Assembly: GCF_900176505.1 (NCBI RefSeq)
Contig: NZ_FWYB01000001.1
Location: 717,400-781,399 of the forward strand
From: Pedobacter nyackensis
Lineage (GTDB): Bacteria; Bacteroidota; Bacteroidia; Sphingobacteriales; Sphingobacteriaceae
Reading direction: 5' to 3'
DNA: 64,000 nt
The notes under the pieces were generated by a model. That model had not been told where the DNA came from. It worked only from the letters and a program-made list of their open reading frames with translations, and did no database searches. Positions 52,059 to 61,131 of this stretch are shown here, in pieces. The position numbers and the translations under genes are program-made. How positions within the stretch are numbered: the first letter of the stretch is position 1; every line of letters begins with the position of its first letter.

Positions 52059-53249
52059 CTATCCTACAAAAACCGTAATAGTCTCTGCCACCAATGCCTC
52101 TGAGAGGTGGTTAATGGTGTCGATTCGAGATTTTGTCACTTCATGGTCGACACCATTTTCGTGTAAGATTCGATATTCATGTACAATCTTATTCCTAAAT
52201 GCATAGAATAAATCTGTTAAGCTTAAACCAATATTTTTTGCTTGATCTTGGAATTCCGGATGGTTTACATGAATAAAAAAATCTAGAATTTCCTGGCGTA
52301 GCAAATTGGAGAGTTCATTTGAAGGAATGGCGTGCCTGGCAAAAAGCGCAGTAATCAATTCGCCTTGCTTGGTTAAACCTATTACCAATTCTTTGACTTT
52401 ATCAGTAGTTAGACTATATAAATCATTACATACCCTCTGTTGAACTTCTAAATGAATCATTTTAGGCATAAAAATCTCTATAACTTGATAGATCATCAAA
52501 AACCTTGTTACTTGGTCAAACTTTTTTTGTATCAGATTGGTAAAAAGGTGTATTACATAGGCTTCGCTACATATCGAAATTTTTGCTTTTTCTAAACGAA
52601 ATGGATATATACCATTCAATATTGGCGGCGTAGTTACTGTATAAGAGTCAAATTTATTTTTTAAGTATGTATTATCATTCAGAGTTTCAATCAGACTATT
52701 TTTACTGAAAAAAGTAAATCCGCTTAAGAACAGGTTGGGAAGGTAGTTTTGAAAATTAAAGTTGTTAATATCATTGCAAAACTCGTTACATAACACCAAT
52801 ATGATTGTATCGCTATCAAAAAAATCCATAATGGAATATGGATCGGCCTTTATATCGGCATCTTTGGTTTGAATAGTTGCCACGTTCTCAAAGATATATT
52901 GAATACCGAAGTATGCATAACAGTATCTATGAGGATCAAGTTGTAATGCTCCAGGTGTAAATAATGCCTCAAGGCTAAACAAATATCCAATTCTCCCATT
53001 TCCTTCCGATCGATCGGCTGACCTTAAATCAATTATCTGTCCTTGAGTATGAAATGGGTTCTTAAACAAATGTACTGACACAGTGTAACCAGTGGGTAAG
53101 GCCTGAGCCGGGGGGTCTAATGTAAATTGAATGTTTAAACCCGGATAGGTTGCTGAAGTTAAGGTGAATTCTTTTTGATTTACACCAGTTACATCAGTAA
53201 GAGTAAAACTATGTTCAGTTCTATCTGTAGCGTCTTGAAGTACCAACAT
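52059..53249 (-). CDS. Protein with C-terminal HEPN-like RNase motif
   Basis: A 396-residue protein. Residues 1-130 read as a beta-rich sensor-like region (EFTLTSATYPGLNIQFTLD; YCYAYFGIQYIFENV). Residues ~220-396 are helical and include YAFRNKIVHEYRIL (Arg352, Asn353, His357), a good match to the HEPN catalytic pattern RNxxxH. HEPN proteins are RNases common in defence and toxin-antitoxin units. Its gene follows the DGQHR-like gene by 5 bp on the minus strand, so they form one operon. No membrane segment. Confidence 0.65.
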   Translation of the reverse strand: MLVLQDATDRTEHSFTLTDVTGVNQKEFTLTSATYPGLNIQFTLDPPAQALPTGYTVSVHLFKNPFHTQGQIIDLRSADRSEGNGRIGYLFSLEALFTPGALQLDPHRYCYAYFGIQYIFENVATIQTKDADIKADPYSIMDFFDSDTIILVLCNEFCNDINNFNFQNYLPNLFLSGFTFFSKNSLIETLNDNTYLKNKFDSYTVTTPPILNGIYPFRLEKAKISICSEAYVIHLFTNLIQKKFDQVTRFLMIYQVIEIFMPKMIHLEVQQRVCNDLYSLTTDKVKELVIGLTKQGELITALFARHAIPSNELSNLLRQEILDFFIHVNHPEFQDQAKNIGLSLTDLFYAFRNKIVHEYRILHENGVDHEVTKSRIDTINHLSEALVAETITVFVG

Positions 53250-53254
53250 AGATT

Positions 53255-54475
53255 TTAATCCTTATATCCTTTTTCATCGGCAAGTGTCCGATATGCATAA
53301 TTGGCAGCATCTGACATATTAAGTTCATGATCAGAACTAGGTCTCAACAACCCTCTAAAAAGATATTTGAAAAAGAAACGTTGATCATTCCCGATTTTTT
53401 TTGAGCGCTCTTTGATCTTGTCAAAGTCTTTTAAGATCTCCAGAAAAGTCGTATTCCAATCGCCTCCAGGTTCTATTTGCACAAATCTTTCTTGCACCTT
53501 GTCCAATGTTAGTCCGTCTTTATCATTCATAAAACCAAGAGCTGCACCAAAACCGGTAATTGCCTGCGACTTCTTGAATATGTCTAATACAGATTTGCCA
53601 AATGGTGAAGAATTAATCTTATATTCTGCAGGGGCGTCTGCGGAATTATATTTCCAGTTATTTGATTTTTCCACAATAATATCCAAAAACGTCTTGTAGG
53701 TTATAAGAAACGTCTTGAACAAGTCCTTATCTTGCTGATTCTGTTGCGCTTCTTCTTGCTGATTGATTACCTCTAAACTTTTGATATTATCTAAAATATC
53801 AACGCGTTCAATTACAGATTCGTCCTTCTCAATGTATGAATTAAATCCATCCAAGATCGTTTTAAAGTTGAAGGTTGTTGTATTTTCTTCTACCCGTGTA
53901 TCATCTTTATCTTTTATCAGGCTGATTCCCTCAAATGGCACCCGAGAATAGTCTAAGTACAGTATTTCCATTAGGTGCCTTGTCGACATTGTGGTTTGTC
54001 CAGTATTTAAAGTAATCATTCGGTAAAGCAATCCAGTTCTACTTAAGCCCAGATAGACTTCAGCCCTAATTTTCTGCGCATATAAAGTTTGCAAGGTATC
54101 TTCATCTTTTTTTCTGATCAAGTCTTCTTCGAGCGCTTTCATTACATACGTCCTTTGTAGACCGTCGATAATTACTAAGTCGTTCTTCGATATCGACTCA
54201 TTTATAATTTTAGTGGCTATATCAAAATCTTCCGCACTCTTTATTGTACCAACTTCCTTATTAGAAATCGCCAACACAATTGATGGAATAACACATCCTC
54301 TTAATAAGTCGGCAGTTAATATCTCTTTTATTTTTGATTTAATGACCCGTTTCCTTTGGAAATCATTATCATCAATCACATTCTTGGCGAACCCTAAATA
54401 TTCTCCAATGGTCAATTCCACAAGTGCGTTAAAGGCGTGTATTCTATTATCTTCAAGTATTGAACGTACAATCAT
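53255..54475 (-). CDS. DGQHR/DUF262-like protein (ParB-fold family)
   Basis: A 406-residue protein with NDLVIIDGLQRTYVMKAL near 98-115 (Asp104, Gly105, Gln107, Arg108), a variant of the DGQHR/DGQQR motif of DndB-like and DUF262 proteins, and LYRMITLNTGQTTMSTRHLM (about 155-175), which parallels the family's second conserved stretch. Those families have a ParB-like fold and act in DNA modification or restriction systems. No HNH or other nuclease domain is visible, unlike the GmrSD-like protein at 59320. It heads a two-gene operon with the HEPN-like protein. Confidence 0.65.
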   Translation of the reverse strand: MIVRSILEDNRIHAFNALVELTIGEYLGFAKNVIDDNDFQRKRVIKSKIKEILTADLLRGCVIPSIVLAISNKEVGTIKSAEDFDIATKIINESISKNDLVIIDGLQRTYVMKALEEDLIRKKDEDTLQTLYAQKIRAEVYLGLSRTGLLYRMITLNTGQTTMSTRHLMEILYLDYSRVPFEGISLIKDKDDTRVEENTTTFNFKTILDGFNSYIEKDESVIERVDILDNIKSLEVINQQEEAQQNQQDKDLFKTFLITYKTFLDIIVEKSNNWKYNSADAPAEYKINSSPFGKSVLDIFKKSQAITGFGAALGFMNDKDGLTLDKVQERFVQIEPGGDWNTTFLEILKDFDKIKERSKKIGNDQRFFFKYLFRGLLRPSSDHELNMSDAANYAYRTLADEKGYKD

Positions 54476-54654
54476 CTCATCTTTTTTAACCGATTATGTC
54501 CATCAAAAAAATATTTGGTAGTTGACGAAGATCTAGTTTTCGCCAAATCAATATACTCTCTTAATATAATCTGGATTTTATGTCTAAGATATAATAAATC
54601 GACCACTACTAACTGTCGATTTTTAAAAAAAAATATCGCTGCTGTTTAATTTAA

Positions 54655-54831
54655 TGGTTACTTAGCGTAACCCTCATTAAATCAATTAAGAAAAGAATAA
54701 AAGAAAGAGAACAGCTAGTAATGCAAAACAAGTGCCCTCGTAGTGGGGCTGAACTTGTGTTGAAGACAGGGAAATTTGGGGATTTTAAAGGTTGTTGCCG
54801 GTTTCCTTCGGGCATGTATACAGTAAATTAA
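54655..54831 (+). pseudogene. 3' remnant of a gene with a topoisomerase-type zinc finger
   Basis: An open frame with no proper start runs from after TAA 54652-54654 to TAA 54829-54831. It reads KKRIKEREQLVMQNKCPRSG, then AELVLKTGKFGDFKGCC and RFPSGMYTVN. This is the zf-C4 topoisomerase-type finger (CPxCG-ELVLKTGKFGKFxGCxxFPxC) with two of its cysteine positions changed (RSG for RCG, FPSG for FPKC). The finger normally ends nucleases or topoisomerases; the catalytic part is gone. Too short for most gene callers. The gap 54476-54895 holds nothing else. Confidence 0.6.
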
Positions 54832-54895
54832 TGGTATTGAAATTTATAATTTCAATATAATCTTGTTACGTTTTGATGAAATTATTAGATAAATA

Positions 54896-55378
54896 TTAAT
54901 TGCATTTGCAATAGTTTCGATCCACATATGACTTATTTCCGCCACTTGTTAAATAATAACAGCCACCCTGGCTACCTAAGTAAAGAGTTTTACCATTATA
55001 GGACCCACAGCCGTAATTTCCACTGCCTGAACCTGATGAAGAACCATCATTTACATATCTTGATGATTTAGAGTATGTCAGGTATACATTTTTATCATAT
55101 TCTCTGGAAAAATTGAAATTTCCATGGTATATTTTAATTGTTGCTGTTGTAATTACTTGAACTGAAATTTCAATGTCTCGAGATGACAGGTATTCTTTTT
55201 TAAAGGAACCTTTTATGTTGTTTGCTGTTGATATCGATCCATTATCATTAGAATAATTGACGGTACAGTCGTTACATAAAACTTCAAAATACTGCTGATC
55301 TTGATTTTCTTCAGTTGTTTTTTTCTTACATCCGGCAATAAGTAGAACCAATAAGATGAAAGGTAATATATTTTTCAT
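54896..55378 (-). CDS. Small lipoprotein, cysteine-rich C-terminus
   Basis: A 160-residue lipoprotein: lipobox LLIAGCKKK (Cys near residue 17). The body is beta-rich (DIEISVQVITTATIKIYHGN). A Ser/Gly linker precedes a Cys-rich end (NYGCGSYNGKTLYLGSQGGC, then YYLTSGGNKSYVDRNYCKC), a motif seen at the C-terminus of several exported Bacteroidota proteins. Function unknown. Monocistronic. Confidence 0.7.
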   Translation of the reverse strand: MKNILPFILLVLLIAGCKKKTTEENQDQQYFEVLCNDCTVNYSNDNGSISTANNIKGSFKKEYLSSRDIEISVQVITTATIKIYHGNFNFSREYDKNVYLTYSKSSRYVNDGSSSGSGSGNYGCGSYNGKTLYLGSQGGCYYLTSGGNKSYVDRNYCKCN

Positions 55379-55569
55379 GGCGTTAATTTAAATAAGTGCG
55401 AATGTATTAAATTTTAAAGAAAATAGATTGCCTGTTGTAATTTATCTTTTAATTTAATTGGTTGTTTTCGGTATTTGGATCAGAATGTTAATAATACCTA
55501 TAAAGAACTAATTTAAAAAGCAAAATTCAGTTTCCAATTTATATATTTACAATAATCTAAACTCTCAAT

Positions 55570-56490
55570 ATGCGTTATCTCAAAAATCTAATAGCTTCAG
55601 AGCATAAGGTCTTACCTGATTACTTTCAATCGCCCGAGTCAAAAAAAAGTGCCAAGCGGGGAAAAATATCTTTATTATTCACATTTGCTAGCATCCTTTT
55701 TTTTATAGGTACAATATTTTGCTTTCACCGCTTTTGGGTTGCAGTGTTGTTAATATTGATTGGCTTATTGTTTACCGCCATGGGAAAAAGATGGCTTGAA
55801 AATAAGGGTAGATTTCATTTGACGGGAAAAATAAGATTAAGTGTAGCTGCCGGATTGTTCTTTTTAACTTTGCCTTTACATGCCTATTATCAGCAGGTAG
55901 AGGTTGTTGCTGCAAGAAATAAAGAACTGATTAGACTGACTCAGATAAAGTTTACTGCAGACTCATTATTAAGTGAAAACAAAAGAAGGGATAGCCTTCA
56001 TTTTTACATTTCAAAATTGAGACAACTGGAACCGGAGAGTGCTTTTAATTCACTAAAGGATATTGAAAAATTTTGTGCCGATGCTAGGGAAATGGATACA
56101 CTTAAGCAACTTAAGAAATCTGTTTCTAGAAGACACGCGTCCTCTTTGATTTCAAGACAGAAGGGTAAACAAGCTTTGTTTGTATATGAAAAGTTGCTTT
56201 CTGATTTTCCTAATGATGCCAATGTCCTTTACGATCGGGCGAATTATTATGTGAAGGCAGGAAATGTTAAAGCAGCTGTTGCAGATCTTACTTCAGCCAT
56301 TAATAGAGGTAGTACTCTTGCATCAAAATTATACAATAAGGTAAACCCCATGCGTAGAAGGGTATCTTATTATGTAACCAGATGCTGTGATGGTACAACT
56401 TCTAATGCTAAAGGGCGCGGCGCCTGCTCATGGCATGGTGGTGTATGCAATTGGAATGAACCGGTTTATGAGGAATATAGAAAATATTAA
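55570..56490 (+). CDS. Membrane protein with C-terminal Cys/His (HGGV) motif
   Basis: A 306-residue protein with three helices near the N-terminus (about 34-55, 56-75, 92-110), a helical TPR-like part (about 190-250: LFVYEKLLSDFPNDANVLYD, AVADLTSAINRG) and a C-terminal tail with CCDGTTSNAKGRGACSWHGG then VCNWNEP. The tail matches the small Cys-His domain of DUF3761-type proteins (CxDGTxS...GxCSxHGGVxxW). The gene is 3 bp before the next, so they form an operon. Role unknown. Confidence 0.6.
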   Translation: MRYLKNLIASEHKVLPDYFQSPESKKSAKRGKISLLFTFASILFFIGTIFCFHRFWVAVLLILIGLLFTAMGKRWLENKGRFHLTGKIRLSVAAGLFFLTLPLHAYYQQVEVVAARNKELIRLTQIKFTADSLLSENKRRDSLHFYISKLRQLEPESAFNSLKDIEKFCADAREMDTLKQLKKSVSRRHASSLISRQKGKQALFVYEKLLSDFPNDANVLYDRANYYVKAGNVKAAVADLTSAINRGSTLASKLYNKVNPMRRRVSYYVTRCCDGTTSNAKGRGACSWHGGVCNWNEPVYEEYRKY

Positions 56491-56493
56491 GCG

Positions 56494-57507
56494 ATGAATA
56501 GTCTGATCTTTAGAATGGTTCCTTTTGTAAAAAGTAGCTTTTTGCAAAGCGTGTTTAAGCAGCAGCCTGGTGATAATGCTATCATAGAAGTCAATAATTT
56601 ACTCGCTTCTAGAGATATCATGGATATTCAAAAGCAGGACATTAAAAATATAGAAGAAAAGTATGGTTTAAGCTTACAGAGCGAATACGATCTTAATCTT
56701 CAGGAATTTTATGCAGTATATTGGAATTACTACATTAAAATGAATGACTTTTCGTTGATTTCAATGAACAAAATTGAGTATCTGGCAAATTTGTTCGACT
56801 TATCCGAAGATATTACCAGTTTTTTAAAGATCAAGGTCGGAGAAGGATGGTACAGGAGATCAGTAGAAAGGTTTGTATCAGGAAGAAGATTGAAATCCGA
56901 TGATTGGTTATCTTTGGAAAGGCTAACCAATAACTTGCAACTGCCGGATAACTTTGCTAATGCCATTATTAAGGAGGAGCAAGTGAAGGTGATGGAGAGT
57001 TACATGGCATCTTTAACTAGTAAGAATAGATGCTCTCCTGAAGAAGCTCAGGAAATGGAAAATATGTTAGATAGCTTTCGTATTTCAATCGAAGAGAAAA
57101 AAACTATATTCAAAAAGATTAAAATACTGATTACTTATTGGGAAACGGAAAAATTGCCTCTTAGTGTATTGAATCTTGTTGAACCAGCGATTCAAAAGAG
57201 TGAGGTCTGCTACTACTTTGAAAGTAAAGTGAAATGGTACGAGACTAGAAATAGTCGTTATGGAGGAAAAGATATGGAACTGATACAGATGGGTGAATTA
57301 TATCTAACAAATAAGCGCCTGTTATTTGTTGGCCATATAAAAACCTCACAGTTGCCTTTTAATAGGATTGTAAGAGTTGCCAGAAATCTAAATGAGATAA
57401 CGATTAATAAAGATAAGGGGAAAAACCCAACATTGTGCTTATCTAAAGATGCTGAGGTGTTTAGGATAATTATTAATAGGCTGATGTTGGATAGGCCCAA
57501 TACCTGA
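56494..57507 (+). CDS. Protein with C-terminal GRAM/bPH-like domain
   Basis: A 337-residue soluble protein. The first ~240 residues are helical (IQKQDIKNIEEKYGLSLQSE; RRLKSDDWLSLERLTNNLQL). The C-terminal ~90 residues read GELYLTNKRLLFVGHIKTSQ LPFNRIVRV..., the pattern of GRAM or bacterial PH domains. Such domains bind membranes or proteins. It follows the membrane/HGGV gene by 3 bp, so the pair probably acts together. The gap after it (57508-57688) holds no gene. Confidence 0.6.
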   Translation: MNSLIFRMVPFVKSSFLQSVFKQQPGDNAIIEVNNLLASRDIMDIQKQDIKNIEEKYGLSLQSEYDLNLQEFYAVYWNYYIKMNDFSLISMNKIEYLANLFDLSEDITSFLKIKVGEGWYRRSVERFVSGRRLKSDDWLSLERLTNNLQLPDNFANAIIKEEQVKVMESYMASLTSKNRCSPEEAQEMENMLDSFRISIEEKKTIFKKIKILITYWETEKLPLSVLNLVEPAIQKSEVCYYFESKVKWYETRNSRYGGKDMELIQMGELYLTNKRLLFVGHIKTSQLPFNRIVRVARNLNEITINKDKGKNPTLCLSKDAEVFRIIINRLMLDRPNT

Positions 57508-57688
57508 GCATAGTTATATTTGACATTTACGCAGTTTTTTCAGAACGCCAGTTATTGAACTATTGAAAGTGGATTAAAAAGACCTCACCTCTAAATTGAA
57601 AATGGAATTTGTTTTATTAAAGGGGCCCGATTGAAGTAGAACGTGCTTATAAAAATATTGGTAAAAAATAGAGTAGCCATTCCCGTAA

Positions 57689-58480
57689 TTATTCAAGATT
57701 TTCAACCTGATCTAGCAATTGTAGGAATTGTTGGAACATTTGTTCTGCTTTCATACCTTTCAGGTAATCACCAATGTGCCGGTACAATTGCTCATCCTTA
57801 AAGGACTGAAGTAATTGGCTGATTTCTTCGTTGGATTGGTTCGTAAATGTTTCAGAAAAACCCCTAATAAAATTGTGTATTTTTCCGTACTTTTTAAGTA
57901 CTTCCAAGTACTTCGTCTCATCGAGATCCTCTGGCGAAAGAAATTTATTCTCAAAATCACAGTAGAAGCCTCGTTGCCGTGATTGTTCTATGCTGAGGAA
58001 AAATGGGAGCTCACTCTTCATTTCCTTAGCTTTTCCTTGGAGATAAACTACTGCGTCTGTTATCAGGGGCTGTAGGTCTTTTATTTTTTGTATAAATAAT
58101 TGTGTCTCAGATGGACTTTTATGTATTCTTTTAAAATATTTTAACAGGTCATCGCCAATAAGTTCGATGCAAAGGAACACGCATGCCGTGACATGCCGGA
58201 TCGCATGTTCGTTAAAAAAGCGAGAAACACCTTTGGCACTTCGGAAATTAAATCCGGCACCATCCAACTGAATGATAATGGCCTTTATAGCCTCTTCTAT
58301 ACTGACGGTTGCTACAGATATGGCCTGTCCGTAGAACCCTTCTTTAGCCAGTAGTTGAGCCGCCTGCCAATTTCGGTCTGCATTATGGAATATCTTAGGG
58401 TATATGATTTGACATTCGCGTCTAGAAATATGTGGTAATTCTCTTTTGGTGAGCTGTACTGCCTGTATCCTTTTGTTCAT
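57689..58480 (-). CDS. AbiV-like abortive-infection protein
   Basis: A 263-residue helical protein. HNADRNWQAAQLLAKEGFYG followed by QAISVATVSIEEAIKAIIIQ (about 32-72) is the pattern of AbiV-family proteins (a helical bundle with an Ala-rich Glu-Glu-Ala stretch), which block phage growth in Lactococcus. The later part (NEHAIRHVTACVFLCIELIG) supplies histidines. It is the last of three genes on the minus strand, 64 bp after the membrane-protein stop. Mechanism here unknown. Confidence 0.6.
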   Translation of the reverse strand: MNKRIQAVQLTKRELPHISRRECQIIYPKIFHNADRNWQAAQLLAKEGFYGQAISVATVSIEEAIKAIIIQLDGAGFNFRSAKGVSRFFNEHAIRHVTACVFLCIELIGDDLLKYFKRIHKSPSETQLFIQKIKDLQPLITDAVVYLQGKAKEMKSELPFFLSIEQSRQRGFYCDFENKFLSPEDLDETKYLEVLKKYGKIHNFIRGFSETFTNQSNEEISQLLQSFKDEQLYRHIGDYLKGMKAEQMFQQFLQLLDQVENLE

Positions 58481-58543
58481 CGTTTTTACTTTTCGGCTGT
58501 ATCCTTCCTTTTAATGTGCATTTAAATCTTGAAATATATAATT

Positions 58544-59257
58544 TTAGCTAAGTGCTTCCTCTAATTCGTTTCTCTCCGAAGTTGCTCTCAGATGTTCTTT
58601 TTTTAGCTTTTGATACTGTTTATTATGTTTCATATCTACTAATAGGAGATAAAGTTCAAAGTATCTATTTGACTGTTGATCTAATGATGTAATTATATTG
58701 ACTAACAAGTACCAAATTCCAAATACCACAAGCGCAAACGAAATCACTAAGGATGCCATATCTTCTAAGGATATATCCTTAACAATAGCAAGAATTGCGA
58801 CGAAAATAGGAATTATGGCCAGCGGTAATTCTAAGCGGTAATAATTTCTTTTGTACCTATCGGCCAAGATCAGACATATTTCTGCTGTTTCTTGCACAGC
58901 TGTTTTGCCAAGTTTTAAATCATTTTTTATATACTGTTCTAATTCAAATCTTTTTTTGAAAATTATTGAATGAAAACCTTGTTGAATTAGTTTAAGAGTT
59001 TTTCTATAGATCCAAATCATAATTATTGCGACAATTATTGTTGCTATACCACTCATTATATTCCAAGGTTTAGCTTTTAAGTATGTTGTGGTTACAAAAG
59101 CTCCGCTAAAAATTATATATAATACGAATATTGAAATTCTTGCCCCTTTCAGAGACCTTGGAGAATATTTGCCATGAAGTCCATTACCAAAACTATATCG
59201 CTTTATAAATTCGTGGAGCTTTTGGTGATTGTATTCAAGACGATTTTGTTGTGCCAT
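58544..59257 (-). CDS. Four-helix membrane protein in the defence cluster
   Basis: A 237-residue protein with paired helices at about 41-60 and 67-85 (GARISIFVLYIIFSGAFVTT; GIATIIVAIIMIWIYRKTL), and at about 148-165 and 172-192 (ELPLAIIPIFVAILAIVKDI; LVISFALVVFGIWYLLVNII), separated by a charged cytoplasmic loop, and a basic coiled end (HNKQYQKLKKEHLRATSERN). Family not recognised. It lies between the GmrSD-like gene (62-bp gap) and the AbiV-like gene, so it may be the membrane part of a defence unit. Confidence 0.55.
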   Translation of the reverse strand: MAQQNRLEYNHQKLHEFIKRYSFGNGLHGKYSPRSLKGARISIFVLYIIFSGAFVTTTYLKAKPWNIMSGIATIIVAIIMIWIYRKTLKLIQQGFHSIIFKKRFELEQYIKNDLKLGKTAVQETAEICLILADRYKRNYYRLELPLAIIPIFVAILAIVKDISLEDMASLVISFALVVFGIWYLLVNIITSLDQQSNRYFELYLLLVDMKHNKQYQKLKKEHLRATSERNELEEALS

Positions 59258-59319
59258 ATGTTTAATTCAGAAAATTAAAATGATTTATTGAAATCGGAAT
59301 AACTGATTAATATTTTAGA

Positions 59320-61131
59320 CTATTTGTCTATCCTTTTTCCATTGAATTTCCATGTATCAAAAGCTAATTCTAGTAAAATCGTTTGTCTAGAACTAATAGT
59401 ATCATGATTCCATTCCATGAAATTATGATTGTGTTCTATTTTAAACCGGTTAAGTGCCGTGTTCTGGCCAATAGTAAAACTGTTATTCATGAGATTAGTG
59501 GATGTTACATTTGATTTAGCATATTCGGTTTGCTTTTTTTCAAACCAATCACCCTTCATGTCATTAAAGTTATTAACAGCTTGGTTAATAGTGCTCTCCA
59601 GGAGTATCACATTGCCTAATTTATAAACTGAATTATAATATGAATCATGATCTAAGTAATCATCAGGTAAAATCCCATCTTTTGGGGTTTGTGGTAAAAC
59701 ATGTTCGATTTGTAAATCATTATAAAAGTTTTGTCCCTTAGTAGGCATTCCAGACTTATATAGAACTGTATTTTCAATTTTCCCCAAAATATACCTTTGT
59801 CTGTATAGAGGATTAAATGCATAGTGTCTGATGTTTAAAAAGGCGGATTTAAATTCACCTATTTTATTTTTGATGTAAGGAACCATAGTGTTTTCAATAA
59901 CGTTCTGAACTCCGGAAATAGATTTTTCTTGTCTAATTTTTCGAGCCCATTGAGCAAATAACCCTTCATTGCTTTTAGCCTCAATGCCTAAAACATTACT
60001 ATAAAAGAAGAAGCTTTCGATCTGTTCTGCTAAATATTCAATTTCGGATACTCCAAATGTGATATCCAATGCTAATAGCATAATAAGATGCTGTCTGGAT
60101 TTATATTTGTTAACAAATCCAATGCTTGTAACTTTTGGGTAACTTCCCCCATCACTCACCAACTCGGTTGCTATGACCAAATCAGAGTAGCGTTTAGAGA
60201 TTTTATTAAGTTCTTTAGCGAATGAAAGTGGATCCTTTTCATAATTTGTAGAATCTTTACCTTCCTTAGAGATAAACCATTTGTATATATCATCTTCTCT
60301 AATGACGCTGTCATTATATCGCGACATTATAAAGTATCTTAAGAAACGCAATGGACTATTATCCTCATTACAATTTTGAAGATTCATTGTAATTCCTTTC
60401 CACGTATCCTTTATTTTTTGAAAATCAGTTTCACTCGCTTTACTAAATAATAGATTCTTAACCAGGTCCATTGCATTAAGACCTGATCCGCGTTGGTTGA
60501 TTGTTTCGAATATTTTTAAGGCACTGCTTAAATTTTCGGATTCAATTAGTACCAATTCAATTTTGGTAAGGAAGTACTGTGCAAAATTGATAAAACTTTG
60601 CATTCCATTATTTAGGTAAATTTCGAAATGGTCTTTTAGCCTTTGATAAGCAAACTGCATTTTTTTTATTGAGGATGTCATCTCATCCTCGTACTTCCCA
60701 TCCTGAATTAATTTAGTTAAGAAATCTTTGCTTTCTTCATATTGTAATTCAAGTCGGAGTTTGGATTCGTTTGTACTGATGTCAAAATCTGAGAGTAACT
60801 CTTCAATTGTTTGAAGATATTTCTTTTCAACCGGTCCTAATTCTAAGGGTTTGAGTAAATCTCTAAAAGCACATAGGGATAAAATTATGGTAGTTAATCT
60901 TTGTTGCCCATCAATGACGTCAAATTTTCCTTTGTTTGCTACTATAATTATAGATCCAATAAAATAGCTTTTTTGATCTTTACTATTCGGCTCAAATTCA
61001 TTGTCAATATCAATTATGAACTGTTCAACCTGGTCATCTGGCTTCCAAACATATTCCCGTTGGTAATCAGGAACCAGGAAAAAATAGTCTTTTAGTTTCG
61101 TTATGCTTTTTACCTCTGCTTTAATATCCAT
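59320..61131 (-). CDS. GmrSD-like DUF262/DUF1524 (HNH) restriction protein
   Basis: A 603-residue single-chain protein. The N-terminal DUF262 domain has VPDYQREYVWKPDDQVEQFI (about 20-39) and FDVIDGQQRLTTIILSLCAF with Asp74-Gly-Gln-Gln-Arg78, the site that binds and splits nucleotides in GmrS. The C-terminal DUF1524 domain carries the HNH nuclease motif DLQIEHVLPQ (His477), KLGNVILLE (Asn507) and a further Asn-rich helix. GmrSD-type enzymes cut glucosylated or otherwise modified phage DNA. Length and order are typical. First gene of a minus-strand run with the membrane and AbiV-like proteins. Confidence 0.9.
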   Translation of the reverse strand: MDIKAEVKSITKLKDYFFLVPDYQREYVWKPDDQVEQFIIDIDNEFEPNSKDQKSYFIGSIIIVANKGKFDVIDGQQRLTTIILSLCAFRDLLKPLELGPVEKKYLQTIEELLSDFDISTNESKLRLELQYEESKDFLTKLIQDGKYEDEMTSSIKKMQFAYQRLKDHFEIYLNNGMQSFINFAQYFLTKIELVLIESENLSSALKIFETINQRGSGLNAMDLVKNLLFSKASETDFQKIKDTWKGITMNLQNCNEDNSPLRFLRYFIMSRYNDSVIREDDIYKWFISKEGKDSTNYEKDPLSFAKELNKISKRYSDLVIATELVSDGGSYPKVTSIGFVNKYKSRQHLIMLLALDITFGVSEIEYLAEQIESFFFYSNVLGIEAKSNEGLFAQWARKIRQEKSISGVQNVIENTMVPYIKNKIGEFKSAFLNIRHYAFNPLYRQRYILGKIENTVLYKSGMPTKGQNFYNDLQIEHVLPQTPKDGILPDDYLDHDSYYNSVYKLGNVILLESTINQAVNNFNDMKGDWFEKKQTEYAKSNVTSTNLMNNSFTIGQNTALNRFKIEHNHNFMEWNHDTISSRQTILLELAFDTWKFNGKRIDK

